Made by a program: the position numbers and the translations under genes
Shown: positions 23,963 to 36,070 of the stretch, in pieces
Layout of the letters: the number at the start of each line of letters is the position of its first letter
How positions within the stretch are numbered: the stretch's first letter is position 1
NCBI GenBank assembly: GCA_018340805.1
Contig: JACMZG010001870.1
Span: forward strand, 53,324,386-53,388,385
Source: Microvelia longipes
Lineage: Eukaryota; Arthropoda; Insecta; Hemiptera; Veliidae
Direction of reading: 5' to 3'
DNA length: 64,000 bases
Notes under the pieces: generated by a model
The model's database searches: none
What the model was told of the DNA's origin: nothing
The model's input: only the letters and a program-made list of their open reading frames with translations

Positions 23963-26900
23963 CTGCAGGAAAGTAATTTTCTTTAGTTACAGAGTTATAT
24001 TTAATGGAATTAATTATATATTTTTATTTCAACAAACGGACATGTTTTAAAGCCTGAAGATGGCCACAGAGTTGGCTGAAATATATAGCTACCATTAAGT
24101 GATACGCTGTTTTTTTATTGTGATATACAACTATAAGTCATTTTATTCTAGTTATTAAAAATGTGGAAGTTCTATAAGAGAAGTAGTGAAACCAAAGAGT
24201 TTTTGTAATATTTAAATGAGGATACAGTGAGAAAGAAATAACTTGTACTCATCAAAAACATATGAATATAAACAAAAGGAGTAAAGCACAGAGATAATAG
24301 TCCAAGAGCCCAGGGGTGTTTTGTTATTAAAAACTGTAATGGCTGGAACTGGTCTCAAATTTTCGTAAATATCTTCCTGAACAAGGATCTGCAATTCTGC
24401 CGACTCGTATCGGATGGGTGTCCCAGGCAGAACGCACTTTAGGGGTCAAAGGTTCTGCCTGGGACACCCATCCGATACGAATCGGCAGAATTGCAGATCC
24501 TTGTTCAGGAAGGTATTTACGAATAATTGAGACCGGTTCCAACCATTACACTTTTTATTAACAAAACACCCCTGGGCTCTTGGTCTATAATGTTATAAAT
24601 ATTGAAAAACAAATTAGTGTTAGTATACAAATAAATTGGATGTCTCCATAACGAAAATAATTATCAGATAATATATTCGATAACAATCAATTTATAACTG
24701 ATAACAATGATGCATTATTATTTAATAATAATTTTGTTTGATATTAAGAAAGAAATATTAATACTCACAATTTTAATAGATTCAGTTAGTTCTGAATTAA
24801 TTATTTTCCTATCAGCATTGGCATTTGATTGGTCGTCTAAATTAATTGTCAAAATTGTTGAAATTTCAAGTAATTCTTTGTACAATCTTACATTAGCGTC
24901 TGGTAGCTGTAACACGCAAGTGACACAAATTAATAATATATGCTGTTAGAAAAACTGAATGAAATCTTAATAAATCTGAATGTGAGATACAGAGATACTG
25001 GCATCAGGGGGGTGTCACACTATATAAAATCCCGGTTCCTTCGTGAACCGTATTCTAAGTAAAGTATTCTTTATTATGACTGGCATATAGGGAGATTGAG
25101 GGATACTGGCATATGTCGTGATTTCACAACGTGTCTCACTATGTCCAATTTTTCTAGGAGCTGAAAAAATAATATGATGCAGATGATCAGAGTGGTCTGA
25201 ACAATATAAGTACCAAATTTAAAAGACATTGAATGAAACTTTCGGCAATCATATGAGAAAGCATTAGATTTTATAGTGTGTGGCTCTAGAGCCTTCAACA
25301 AATAAACATAGGAGCTAAACGGAGAATATATAAGACAAGAGAGGTCTATAACAGAGAAAACTGTAAGATAAGATAATGAAAGTATCAATACTTACAGACT
25401 TGAGGGAATCAGCTTTACTTATTACTTCTTCAGTAAAGACACTGTGAGTAAATTCAAATGTATCTCCATCCAGAAACTGAAACATATTGCTCATATAAAA
25501 CAAACATAAAACTATTGATAATGAGAGTAAAGCGGCATACGGCATGGTTAGTAATGACCGAGGGGACTGAAGACATTCTCTCTGTGTTCAGTATCTGTTT
25601 TATTCGGTTTTACGGCAAATGGAGACGTAATAGTGTTCCTTAGTTAAAATAATAATATATTATGTTCTGCCTCATGGTCTTAAGAGTATAGCTAGTCATA
25701 CAGGGGGACACGTGTTGTTCCTAGTCCATGTGATAAGGTTTAGTCAGAAATCTTTTAGACTCGACAAAAATATGAGTACGGCGTCCTGAAGTATAGAACT
25801 CTATTTCAGGGATGTAAGAAGAATATCTCAACAGGTCATACCTCTCCATCACTAACTGCTTGGCTTTTAAACTGAGAATCGACCAGTTGGTCTGATCGGT
25901 GGTTCTGTGGTTAGTAAAAAGGAAGGAAAGGAGACAAGTCCCACTGGTAAGTAAGAAGGTTTCAACAATGTTGTCACCACAGATTCACGCCAACCAAAAG
26001 TTGATTAAAATGAGTTAAGTCCCTAAATTCCCGCCCATTATCTAGGGCAGGCATAGAGATATATAGTAGAGGGGGCATAACCTATCTCAATACATTAAGA
26101 GGCCTGAAACATCTTTTTTGGGGCTCTCAGGGGCTCTGTGTAACCTCATTAAAACCTCCTCCAAGAGTGAGTTATGGTTATAATAAATTAATTGTTTTCG
26201 GTTTCCGCTCATTCCTTGTATTTTGATTTGTATTTTTAACGCTCTACTGTATTATATACTGAAAGTTTGTACTGATTATTTAACTGCATTTATTAGCGAG
26301 GTGGTCAGGTTACTTTTTCAATGTTTCAAAATTTAACCTATAGGGCCTCTCTAGTAATATATCTCTATGAGGGCAGGAGTCTTGGTGAATTATGGTAACG
26401 CCTCTTAAATCCACCGTGGAATTAAAAATCAGACATGCAATCCATTTTCATCTTGTAAAAATGGATTTCGTAATGAGTGACGTAATTTGACCCACCAATT
26501 AAAAGACGAGCCCTAACTAACAGAATTGGGGAAGATTCGACAAAAAAAAAATAGTTTTTTGTTTACCCTCCCCTGAAAAGTAAATATACCCTACGTTATA
26601 TTTTTTAATTAATTTAAATCTAGTCTTTTTTAATAATATTTTTACAGTTAACCTGTAAATGTAAAGCTTGTTTTATTATATTCTGAAGATGACCACAATG
26701 ATATTTGAAATATATTAAGTACAAAGTAAAGTCTTTGTTTCATCTTGTAGAATAAAAGCCTAGTTAAGTCAGCAGTGGGTTAAAAATGAATTTCTAACAA
26801 AATTACTCCTGCCGATATGAAGAAGTTGTTAATATTCATATTATAGTAAAAATGGATATTTACCCTAAACTGAACATCTTTCATAAAACCAAGCTCTTTT

Positions 26901-27109
26901 TTGAGCCACTTCTGAACCTCAGTGAAGATAGACTTGAGCCTGGGCAGATCGTACTCGATATCCTGAATGTCTTCATGTTCTAGGGTGATACCGCAGCTGC
27001 GAAGCAATTTTTTCTCTTTTACGCCCAGGATTTTGAGGTGGTGCGGGTTGCATAGGCATGGGGTCACAATCAGCAATAACAGGAACCATAATTTTATACC
27101 TGGGTACAC
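23744..27109 (-). CDS. Gene B: putative secreted helical cytokine-like protein, five exons
   Basis: Exons in transcription order: 26864-27109, 25396-25476, 25140-25160 (or 25107-25160), 24769-24906, 23744-23962. All junctions are phase 0 with consensus GT-AG sites; the product is about 234 or 245 residues. A hydrophobic signal peptide (WFLLLLIVTPCLC) is followed by a short linker with RSCGITLE, then predicted amphipathic helices. The last exon holds a Cys at residue 3 (MVCKI) and a helix NLLRLWERTIQNVL before ECSCDK. The product is small and secreted, has few cysteines and is helical with no long repeats, as in class I cytokines. It is homologous to gene A at 37810-48020. Receptor and role are unknown. 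I am sure it is a gene and moderately sure of the fold. The start ATG lies just before a possible acceptor (CCCAG/GTATAA), so an upstream first exon is possible. Confidence 0.72.
24030..24115. mobile_element. Penelope-like element tail remnant
   Basis: The stretch contains GCCTGAAGATGGCCACAGAG and then GGCTGAAATAT. This resembles the end motifs common in Penelope-like retroelements. Assignment is from motif memory only. A weaker look-alike is at 26685-26720. Confidence 0.4.
24295..24592. repeat. Long hairpin (inverted repeat) in gene B intron 4
   Basis: Two arms of roughly 135-140 bp flank an 18-bp loop at 24434-24451. The inner arms, around CAGGCAGAAC and GTTCTGCCTG, and the outer arms, around CAAGAGCCCAGGGGTG, pair almost perfectly. 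It is probably a foldback MITE. The transcript would form a long double-stranded hairpin. Confidence 0.9.
24769..24906 (-). CDS. Gene B exon 4: central helices
   Basis: 46 codons, acceptor GTTACAG, donor ATT/GTGAGT, phase 0. LPDANVRLYKELLEISTIL then a polar loop (DDQSNANAD) and RKIINSELTESIKI. It matches the position of gene A exon 38888-39043 (LLPRLHEGLQIY, then FAELGNKLNQ). Confidence 0.7.
25107..25160 (-). CDS. Gene B exon 3, micro-exon with two possible donors
   Basis: The acceptor TTTTTTCAG is strong. Two phase-0 donors follow: ATA/GTGAGA, giving 21 nt (25140-25160), or CCA/GTATCC, giving 54 nt. Reading through reaches a TAA at 25074-25076. Skipping the exon also preserves frame. Gene A has no matching exon, so this may be an alternative cassette. 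Confidence 0.5.
25396..25476 (-). CDS. Gene B exon 2
   Basis: 27 codons, acceptor GTTTCAG, donor TCT/GTAAGT, phase 0 at both ends. FLDGDTFEF and FTEEVISKADSLKS correspond in size and pattern to gene A exon 39680-39772 (GLDWLPEN and KQEAKCLDKKSK). Confidence 0.7.
26864..27109 (-). CDS. Gene B exon 1: signal peptide and first helix
   Basis: 82 codons ending AGG/GTAAAT. The signal peptide spans about residues 1-20, with likely cleavage after CLC. The RSCGITLE motif parallels NPCRIPLE in gene A. The segment LPRLKSIFTEVQKWLKKEL is a strong amphipathic helix that aligns with PLRRLRTQMNTTLIHFDNTL of gene A. Confidence 0.72.
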
Positions 27110-27570
27110 AAATACATTCTGAATAAAGAAAAGTGTAAGAAACCATCTAATACTTTAGGTATAAAGTGTAAAATAATGAAATGTATATAAAAAAAGCTTA
27201 TTCAAACTTAAATACAAAGCAACAGCTCAAGCTTGCGACCATCTAATTACAGTTCGTTTGATTGAACTTGATTTTGAAATTTTTTTTATCAAATTAGAAA
27301 AGTAGAAATACAAATAAAATCAATTAATAAGAGGCCTTGGGCCTCTAGGCCACGGCACTAGGGCCGCTTCGTAGCCCATGTGTGTATATGTATATAATTT
27401 CAGCAAGATTTTGTAAAGTTTTTATTTGTTGAAATTATCGCCGAGTTACTCTGGGTTAATGGCGTAACACATATTTCATAAACAATAGGGGTTGAGAAAT
27501 TAACAAGGTTGATTTTTGTACCAAGTATCATTTTGATTCAAAAAGGCGGGTATCGTGTTTCATAGAAAAC

Positions 27571-27574
27571 ATAC

Positions 27575-27663
<89 letters not shown>

Positions 27664-27681
27664 TATATATATATATATATT
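27571..27681. repeat. (TA)n microsatellite
   Basis: About 110 bp of alternating TA with a few interruptions. Confidence 0.95.
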
Positions 27682-29335
27682 TTATTTATTTATTTATATA
27701 TGAACCGTAAAAGTATTTGTATATTCTTGATCAGTAATATATATTCACCCTTCTCCACTTCCACTCCAATCTCATAAACTCATTTTTTCTTTGAAAATTA
27801 AATAAAATAAAATAAAAATGTATTTAAAATAAACAAATATAGAAAAATATTAAATATAGAGAAAAAAAGGAATAATTAATTGTAGTAATAGCAATAGTAA
27901 TTAAATAGCACAGTAAGAAATTACACTAATTAAACATTAATATAAAGAACAAAGATAAATACAAATAAAAACTAAAGCAAGTAAAACCCGCACTAATTTT
28001 GAATTTAATTTTTTTCAACTAAAGATAAACTAAAAAAAATCTTTGTAATTTGAAATCAAATTTCAAAGTATTTAATTAAAGTCAAAGAAGGTATTTTAAA
28101 AGGTCATGTTCCCTGTAGATATTCCTTAATAAGAAAGAAGTAATAAAACAGGAACAATAACTTAGTAGTTAATTTATCACAATAAATAAATAACTATATA
28201 AATAAGCTAAATATATAAGGTAAGTATGTATTGAAACCAATAAATTAGTTAATAAAAAAATAAATGATAGTAATTAAGAGAAATATACTAAAAATGATTG
28301 TAATTAATTCAATTAAATGAATAAGTAAGTAAGGAAGACCGCTTACTTTCTGTTAGAGATGCTGGCATGCTGGCCAATCCAAATGTTCTGCTGAGTTGAG
28401 ACATTTTTATAACTCGATTGAATTTAAATTAAAAAAAATAATAAGAAATTATAAGTTTTAAAATATGCGTTTAAATAGAAAACAAACGTTTAACTTAAAA
28501 TATTTTACTTTTTATAATTTTGAATGAAAAATATAATAAATCGGAAATTTATGAGAATTAAAGTCAAATATGAGGGCTTAAAGTTAAATGTGCTAAGTGA
28601 CACGAAAATTGTTGAGATGTAGTGTTTAAATTTTGGTACAAATACTGTAACTGTTTCTCCTCAACTGTTGCTCGGCGGTCGTATAGCAGCGGGTTTAAAT
28701 AGTGAAGGCAGCAGAGTTATCAGTAGTTTAGATTATCAAGTGATATGACGCAGGAGGCATCTCGAGTGGATTTGATATGGCAAAGCAGCTGGTACTTCTT
28801 ACGTGACGTCATCAGTCCTATGCCTTGTGGGATAGGTCAGAAGTATTTTGACGTGTACTTAACGCGTACTTGGGACTTCATTTAGGTTGAAAAGTTTAGC
28901 TGATTTGTCACAGCTAACATGTGACTCTATTGGCATCTTTCACACGTCTTGCCGGCACTGATGATGACCAGAATAGCTCTGACAATAAATATAGAGACAT
29001 TCGGTGTTTTATTAATTAGACTGGGATATTTAGGTACTGTATTGTATATACATACAGCGTTGATCCAAGGTAGGAGGCTACACTATCCTTCCTTAGGTGA
29101 CAAAATTTACCCCTATGAAAACAGGAGGCCTTTGGTCCCTGCTGTCTAGGACAGTAGGCTAACCAGGGGAAACAAGTGGGGCCTCTCTTTTATACTACCT
29201 CCCGCTCTCTAGTACTACAGAAGCTAACATTTTTATGACGTTATAACTTGGGTTGATGACGTCATGATTGTTTCACACAAAATAGGCTCCGGAACCTCCC
29301 TAACATATCGTTATAGTTCGCCATATGGAGGAGTC

Positions 29336-29349
29336 GAATATATATATAT

Positions 29350-29416
<67 letters not shown>

Positions 29417-29417
29417 G
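29336..29417. repeat. (TA)n microsatellite
   Basis: About 80 bp of alternating TA, interrupted by short ATAATA breaks. Confidence 0.95.
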
Positions 29418-30746
29418 TGTTAGTGTGTTTATTTATATTTAGATCACTAAAAATATATTTAGGTATATTAATATTTTATATTTAGAAAATTCTTATAAAA
29501 TAAGTAAGAACTAATTATTATATAAAATTATGGCCGCCATGTTTAATTTTTTTGAATTTGGTAAATATTTTTTTTGTTATACTAATCAAGAGCTTTTCAC
29601 GATATATGACTCGAGTTATTTATTTCTTTAAACTTTTTCTTTAACATTTTTTTGAGTTCATTATTTTTGCCGCCATTTTTTAAATTTTGACCATGGAACA
29701 TTCTATTTTCTTTTTATAATCTTTAAGAGTTTTAAAAAACTATATACAACTCAATTTTTTAAATTCAGTCCGCTATATTGGCCGCCACTATAAAACTATT
29801 TGTTGGAATATAACCAAAAACTATACAGCTCTGGCTCATAGTTGATTCTACAATAAAATTTTATTAAAATCGGTCCATTATTACAACAGTTATCGCGACA
29901 CGTATAAATATACGCGCCGTCTCAATCATCTGATGTGTAAGAACTCACTTACGTTCTATCAACTAAACAAAACAAATATTTAATCAAGTTAAAATTGGAT
30001 AATTTAATTAAATCCTGGTCTGATCTTAATTTATCCAGTAATGCAGTATTTCACATTATCGAGCTCATTCTTGTTATCTATTTATATAGGTTTACGTTGC
30101 GTGGGTACAAACCCCATATATTAAATAGGATTTGTTTTTTAATCGTGACGTCATAATATAGGTAAATATTCCAACCTGAATTCGAGCTACTAAATCCCTT
30201 TAGGCCCTGTCCATAAATTCAAGAGGGCAGACTAAAAGCATTGTTATCCTCCCTAGGTTTCGGCGCGATTGGCAGGGCCAACTATCAACCATTATATATT
30301 GTAAGTTAAACTTGGTGGTTGCAATGTCGCACGTTAATTTATTTATTTATTTTTACGTTATGTATTTTGTTGAAAATGTAATGTTCTTTTATTCCTGACT
30401 TTTAAGTAATTGTACAAAACATTGTATTTAAAGCTTAATAAAAATATTATTTAATTATTTATAGCTCTGTATAAGTAGCGATAACTATAGTAATGTATAG
30501 AACTGTAAAACTAGTAAGCCAATGGCGGAATTACGGGGGGTAATGGAAGTAATTACCCACTAGGCACTCTAGTCCCTCGTAACGTCACTAATCGAAAACC
30601 ATATTTTCTAGTGCATTTCACGAATTGAAAATGATAATTCTCTTGGCTGGCTTGGCTTTATTTCGGCTCGCGTGTAATTTATTGTTAGTAAAACCCTGCA
30701 TATATTTACCCTTTTGAAGAACCTTTATTATTTGAAAACTATATTA

Positions 30747-31063
30747 TTGACACAATATAATTGTGCGGAAGACACCTATGATATATAACAAGCAAAATGT
30801 AATGCTACATCTGGCAATTGTTCCATCATTCTACATTCGTCATCATTGATGGATCGACATAACGTCATGTCCCACTGTGTTTCGTTACATCAGGGCGCCG
30901 AAAAAGCCTGAACTCACTCTGACCTTCAATTAAATTCCGAAGAATATTTTTTTTTATTTACCAGAGAACTGTTCTATCCAATGATGGAACAGTTCCCAGA
31001 TGTAGCATTGAATTTTGCTTGTTACATTTCCTAGGTGTCTCTCGCACAATTATATTGTGTCAA
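30747..31063. mobile_element. MITE-like element with about 85-bp terminal inverted repeats
   Basis: The left end TTGACACAATATAATTGTGC is mirrored at the right end (GCACAATTATATTGTGTCAA). Pairing continues through GACACCT, AAGCAAAATGTAATGCTACA and GTTCCATCATT. The 317-bp element has no ORF. The target-site duplication could not be fixed. Confidence 0.85.
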
Positions 31064-32676
31064 CTATTCATGCTTTGCAGAACTCGTAGTGTCAAATGAT
31101 ATAACTATATTATTGTTAAAATTTCTCTTTTTTCTCCTTGCTTGCATCGCTCTTAGACTGAAAGAAATTTTCATTAATCAAACCTGTAGGAAATAAGTTA
31201 AATAAAACTCATCTTGTTATAAATCCATTAATTACTATTGCATTAATAATTAACGTAAGGTATTTAGCTAACAAGCGAGCCTCATTTTAATTCTTTATTG
31301 TCATGTTTTAGTGAAGTGAACCCTTTACATTATTATATGCTTTAGAAATCTAGCGAATCTTTTGGGGGAAAAATCGCTAATAGGCGTCACAGTTCATCAT
31401 TAGATGTCCAATAGGTACTTTTTCTTAAATTCATACTGATACCAGCAATCGAAGCAGGACCTTAAAATTCGTAAATAAGTACCCCCCCCCCCTGTTGCAG
31501 AAACGGAAGATTATTCTTTATTTTTTTTATTTATTGTAAAATTATAATCATCTGTTAAACTGAAGCGGATCATGATGAAGGTTTCAATTATCGTCTAAGT
31601 AATACCCTCCTCCCCCCATAAATATTTGTATAAGATTTCCCCTCCCATTATTAGGGTCTAATACCACCTCTGTAGTAAGCACTATAATAATGTATAGTAC
31701 TGTAAAACTAGAAAGCACTATAGTAATATATATATACTAGTCATTAAAGAGAAGTATAATGTTGGTGTAGCATTGTCTCTGCGGGAACTCTGTTAACGCT
31801 GCGTCTTGGTGTAGAGGGGTTTAAAGACAACAGTAATATATTGAGACACAGGCACTTCACAATTAAACACTGTGTCAAATTCTTTTACCTTTCCCTCTTA
31901 AGAAAACACTTGAACTTCTGTTTGATTGCTGTTTGTAAAAGGAACTTGCTATGAGAACAGGTACTCCGTGACATAATGATTTATTACATCATATCCGTCT
32001 GTTTCCTGTGATTATTACAGTAAATTACAGGTAATGCAGGTCATTTGATTGGAATTTAAAATTCTGATTCAATCAAAGTCAAATTGGAGCATTGTGTATA
32101 GAGCTATAAAAGAAAACTTAGAAAGCTTATAGGTCTGAGTAGTCATCTTTTAAGTCTCATCAGGGTTGAGTGCAACACTAAATTTTAAGTGCTTACAGAT
32201 TGGAATCTAATCGATGGATCTTGACTAAACTCTACTCTTAGACGACTCATAGGTCATACTGATCACATTACATGTCTCAACGAAATTCTTTCATAAAAGG
32301 CAATAAAGGATTAGAGTAAAAAATAAGATTTAGATGCTTAAAGATCAGAGTCTAATTGTTGCATCTTAACTAAACTATAAACGTTGATTACTCATGGGTC
32401 AGAATAAACATATTTTATATCGAAATCCGATCTCAAATAACAATAGTAAGGAAATCAAATTTGAGTCTCAAAATCAAATTTGAGTCTTATATCTCGCAAT
32501 ATGATTATATTCCTTTTATCGATTGATAAAGGATGACTAAACTTTAAATTTAGAATCCTTATAGGCCAGAATGAAATCATTTTACTCGTTATCGAGATCT
32601 TTTCTAAAATAATTGTAGGGGTAGGGGGGGGGGGAGTGTTATAACGTGCAAAGCTAACATATAGAATCTAAATGTT

Positions 32677-33072
32677 ATGAGTAGACAGAGAGCCATATCA
32701 TCCGCGCAACTTGAATGGGAAAGATCTACTACTGGACGTCTCACAAGAGAGTATTTCCCAAACATTCTTGAAAGACTTAAGCAAGGACTATGGAATGAGA
32801 GGTATAAGTTGACGATGGCTATATCAGGACATGGTAAAATGCGTAGCTACTTGAAGAGGTTTAATCTTATACCAACAGGAGAATGTAGCTGCGACAATAC
32901 AAGCCAACAGACGACTGACCATGTACTGTTCCCTTGTCCTTTGCTTGATAACATAAGGTGCTCGCTCATGATACTATGGACTAGTCAAGGATTCTCTTGG
33001 CCTCCTTCAAATAATAAAAACTTACTTTTAGACAAAGACTTTCGGCACGAATTTATTAAATTTATAAAATAA
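32677..33072 (+). pseudogene. 3' end of an R1-like non-LTR retrotransposon ORF2
   Basis: 131 residues ending in a stop. WERSTTGRLTREYFPNI, a helix KLTMAISGHGKMRSYLKRF, and then CSCD...DHVLFPCPL are the hallmark of the post-RNase-H C-terminus of R1/LOA-type LINEs (C-x-C, His, Cys finger). The reverse transcriptase and endonuclease parts are absent upstream, so this is a 5'-truncated copy. Confidence 0.75.
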
Positions 33073-33437
33073 ATTGATTTTGAAAAATTAACATATTGTT
33101 AAACAATACACAGTCGTACCCCGCAGCTATATTTCAACTGTAAGAAGTATCTCAAGAACAGAATTACATAAAAATACTAGTACGAGTATGAAGTTATTAA
33201 ACTACAAAACTAAAACTATTATTTAATATTTCAAGATATTTAAATCGAAAAAGGAAGATTCATCACGCATGTTATGTCATCACGAAGGTACAAGCAGAAA
33301 AGAATATATCTTCTTTACTCAAGAGACAAAAGAAAATAAACAAACATATAGAATTTAAACAATAGATCTAGACTTAACTTTCAATTATACCACTGACTGA
33401 TCACAATGAACACTATTTATGTCTAAATTATATAAAT

Positions 33438-34037
33438 AATAGTTATTTATGCCATAAGGCTGAGAAGTGTGTCTTTATGTCACGGCAATTAGATTTACCG
33501 ACGAGCAAAGCGAGTCGAGAAAAATTGCCAAGACATAAAGACATTCTCAGCCGGATGGCATACACTATTTTTTTTGAGGTAGCACTCATTAAATAAACTG
33601 CGCTATATACTTAATTGAAAAAAAAACAAACGTCCAATTAACTCTATATTATCGTCGTACTTAAATTCATCCATAGCTTCACACTTTTACTCAAAAATGT
33701 AAAAGCTTTACAGATAAACACACAAACATTGTCAATTAAAACACCTTTTAAAAACGAAAAAAAAAAAAATTAATCTACGAACAAAAACAGAAACAAATTG
33801 AACGTTTTTAAAGGAACCTCATGATGGTTTTACACAGATTGTTTTTTTGAACACGCTACATTACAGTAATGGCGGCAATATATGAATTACTTTTACGTCC
33901 TAGGAGTTTTTTTACATTCATTATTGTCCTCGGAGGTGAAAAGTACTAAATAACCTCCTAAAACAATAATGATTGGCTTCTCATCCTAAAAACGGTCCAA
34001 TAAAGTGCTCAATTACGTACTACCTCAAAAAAAAAAA
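33438..34037. mobile_element. Compound repeat, copy 1
   Basis: It starts AATAGTTATTTATGCC. The first 130 bp is an imperfect palindrome (AAGGCTGAGAA ... TTCTCAGCC) around GACGAGCAAAGCGAGTCG. It continues to a segment bounded by inverted TTTTGAGGTAG and CTACCTCAAAA. A close copy lies at 54181-54682. No ORF. Confidence 0.8.
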
Positions 34038-34096
34038 TATTTATGTATCTTAAATAATAGTATTTTGAGTTCTAAAATAATAGGCGTAGTGTAAAC

Positions 34097-34125
34097 AAGA
34101 TATAGATAGATAGATAGATAGATAA
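34097..34125. repeat. (GATA)n microsatellite
   Basis: About seven GATA units. Confidence 0.9.
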
Positions 34126-34214
34126 TTGCTTTATATCTGGCAAAGTTAGGACTTAAGGTCCTCTCTTCCACTTACCAGATATGAAGATATGAGTGGTTAG
34201 AGCGCCAAGAACAA

Positions 34215-34360
34215 TGTCTCTAAGTAAAACAAAGAGACAATGGCTCTGAGTAAAAAAAGAGACAATGCTGAGTAAAAAAAAAGAGACAATGCCTCTGAGT
34301 AAAACAAAGAGACAATGCTTCTGAGTAAAACAAAGAGACAATGCCTCTGAGTAAAACAAA
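34215..34360. repeat. Minisatellite, about 35-bp unit, roughly five copies
   Basis: Units of CTGAGTAAAACAAAGAGACA are joined by ATGCCT or ATGCTT variants. Minus-strand ORFs here merely read the repeat. Confidence 0.85.
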
Positions 34361-35014
34361 CTCAAAATTAATGCAAATAAAAAAATATTTATTTAAATAC
34401 AAAAAATAATACTGTTTTATACATTTTTGGATGATTATAGAAATAAATTAAATTGTTTAAAATAAAGTTAATTCTTAATTTTTTAATGTATCTCACAGAT
34501 CTTACACATTCATATGTAAGAATATTATGTGAATACTGATGACATTGTTACTTGTGGCAAATATGTAATAAATACATACTTTTTTTTTATCAAACTATAA
34601 ATTTGTATGATTTTCTTAAATAATAGCAACCTTAGAACCTTGGGGTTGAAGGGAAATGATAAGATGTAAGCTGCGGGCTTAGTCTATTTTCCCTGGTGCA
34701 GGTAATGCCATGTGCTGTCTTAGTTGGGCGGAAAACCTACATTTACCTGTAGCCCCTTTGTAATGATAGAGAGCTCATTTATGTCGTCTATAAAACTCCA
34801 ATGAAAAAGTAGTATAAAAACTTTAATTTTCGTTTCTTAAGACCTAAATGAAATCCTGACTTTAAGGAGTTCATAAACTTTCAGACTTTAAAAAATCTAA
34901 AATCTACAACTAATGAAAATAATCGGGTTCAATGTACTTTCGAACTTTTCCTCATTACATCGGATTCGCTACTCTCATCCTCTCTGAGATGTATTTACTG
35001 AGACAGTAAATACA

Positions 35015-35095
35015 TCTGTTTCATTTCAGCGGTCACCCATACTAGCACTGACCACGCTCGATGTTCCTTAATTTTTATGGTCCAACAAAAATCAT
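35015..35095 (-). mobile_element. 5S-rRNA-derived SINE fragment
   Basis: On the minus strand, AACATCGAGCGTGGTCAGTG followed by ATGGGTGACCGCTG reproduces the internal promoter region of 5S rRNA (A box to C box). Only the 5S-like head is obvious. Confidence 0.75.
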
Positions 35096-35164
35096 GGATA
35101 TACTTGTCGTATTAAAACAAAACATAGAGTACTTATCGTACCACATTCCAATTTAATAAGATAA

Positions 35165-36070
35165 TTTTCCGGTTTTTTACAATTCTTTAAAAAACGTACA
35201 CCCTCATACAATAAAAATTGAACTAATGCTGATAAAAGATGAAACTTGGCACAAAGTTAGTCTTACATTGTCCTGTGTCCGATTTTTTACAATTCTTTAA
35301 AAAACGTACACCCTCATACAATAAAAATTGAACTAATGCTGATAATAAGATGAAACTTGGCACAAAAGTTAGTCTTATACATTGTCCTGTGTCCGATTTT
35401 TTACAATTCTTTAAAAAACGTACACCCTCATACAATAAAAATTGAACTAATGCTGATAATAAGATGAAACCTTGGCACAAAAGTTAGTCACATTGTCCTG
35501 TGTTCCGATTTTTTACAATTCTTTAAAAACGTACACCCTCATACAATAAAAATTGAACTAATGCTGATAATAAGATGAAACTTGGCACAAAAGTTAGTCT
35601 TATACATTGTCCTGTGTCCGATTTTTTACAATTCTTTAAAAAACGTACACCCTCATACAATAAAAATTGAACTAATGCTGATAATAAGATGAAACTTGGC
35701 ACAAAAGTTAGTCTTATACATTGTCCTGTGTCCGATTTTTTACAATTCTTTAAAAAACGTACACCCTCATACAATAAAAATTGAACTAATGCTGATAATA
35801 AGATGAAACTTGGCACAAAAGTTAGTCTATACATTGTCCTGTGTCCGATTTTTTTACAATTCTTTAAAAAACGTACACCCTCATCAATAAAAAATGAACT
35901 AATGCTGATAATAAGATGAAACTTGCACAAAAGTTAGTCTTATACATTGTCCTGTGTCCGATTTTTTACAATTCTTTAAAAAACGTACACCCTCATACAA
36001 TAAAAATTGAACTAATGCTGATAATAAGATGAAACTTGGCACAAAAGTTAGTCTTATACACAGGACAATG
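35165..36070. repeat. Satellite-like tandem array, about 113-bp unit, eight copies
   Basis: Each unit carries TTTTTTACAATTCTTTAAAA, CGTACACCCTCATACAATAA and GATGAAACTTGGCACAAAAG. Copies differ by a few indels. Minus-strand ORFs of 85-135 codons here arise because the unit is near 114 nt (38 codons); they are not genes. The right end breaks into inverted fragments (ACACAGGACAATG). Confidence 0.93.

Larger units (their letters stand above)
27110..30746. other. Repeat-rich AT DNA upstream of gene B
   Basis: No supported gene. It contains GC-richer repeat fragments (27330-27390), (TA)n blocks, and a decayed repeat with GTACCAAGTATCATTTTGAT near 27515 that recurs with changes near 40840. The plus-strand ORF at 28949-29149 is unrecognised and lacks supporting context. 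Confidence 0.5.

Noticed and set aside
28949..29149. 66-codon plus-strand ORF
   Set aside because: No recognisable motif, partner exon or codon bias; surrounded by repeats.
34153..34402. Two minus-strand ORFs with repeated FTQxHCLF
   Set aside because: Products of the roughly 35-bp minisatellite.
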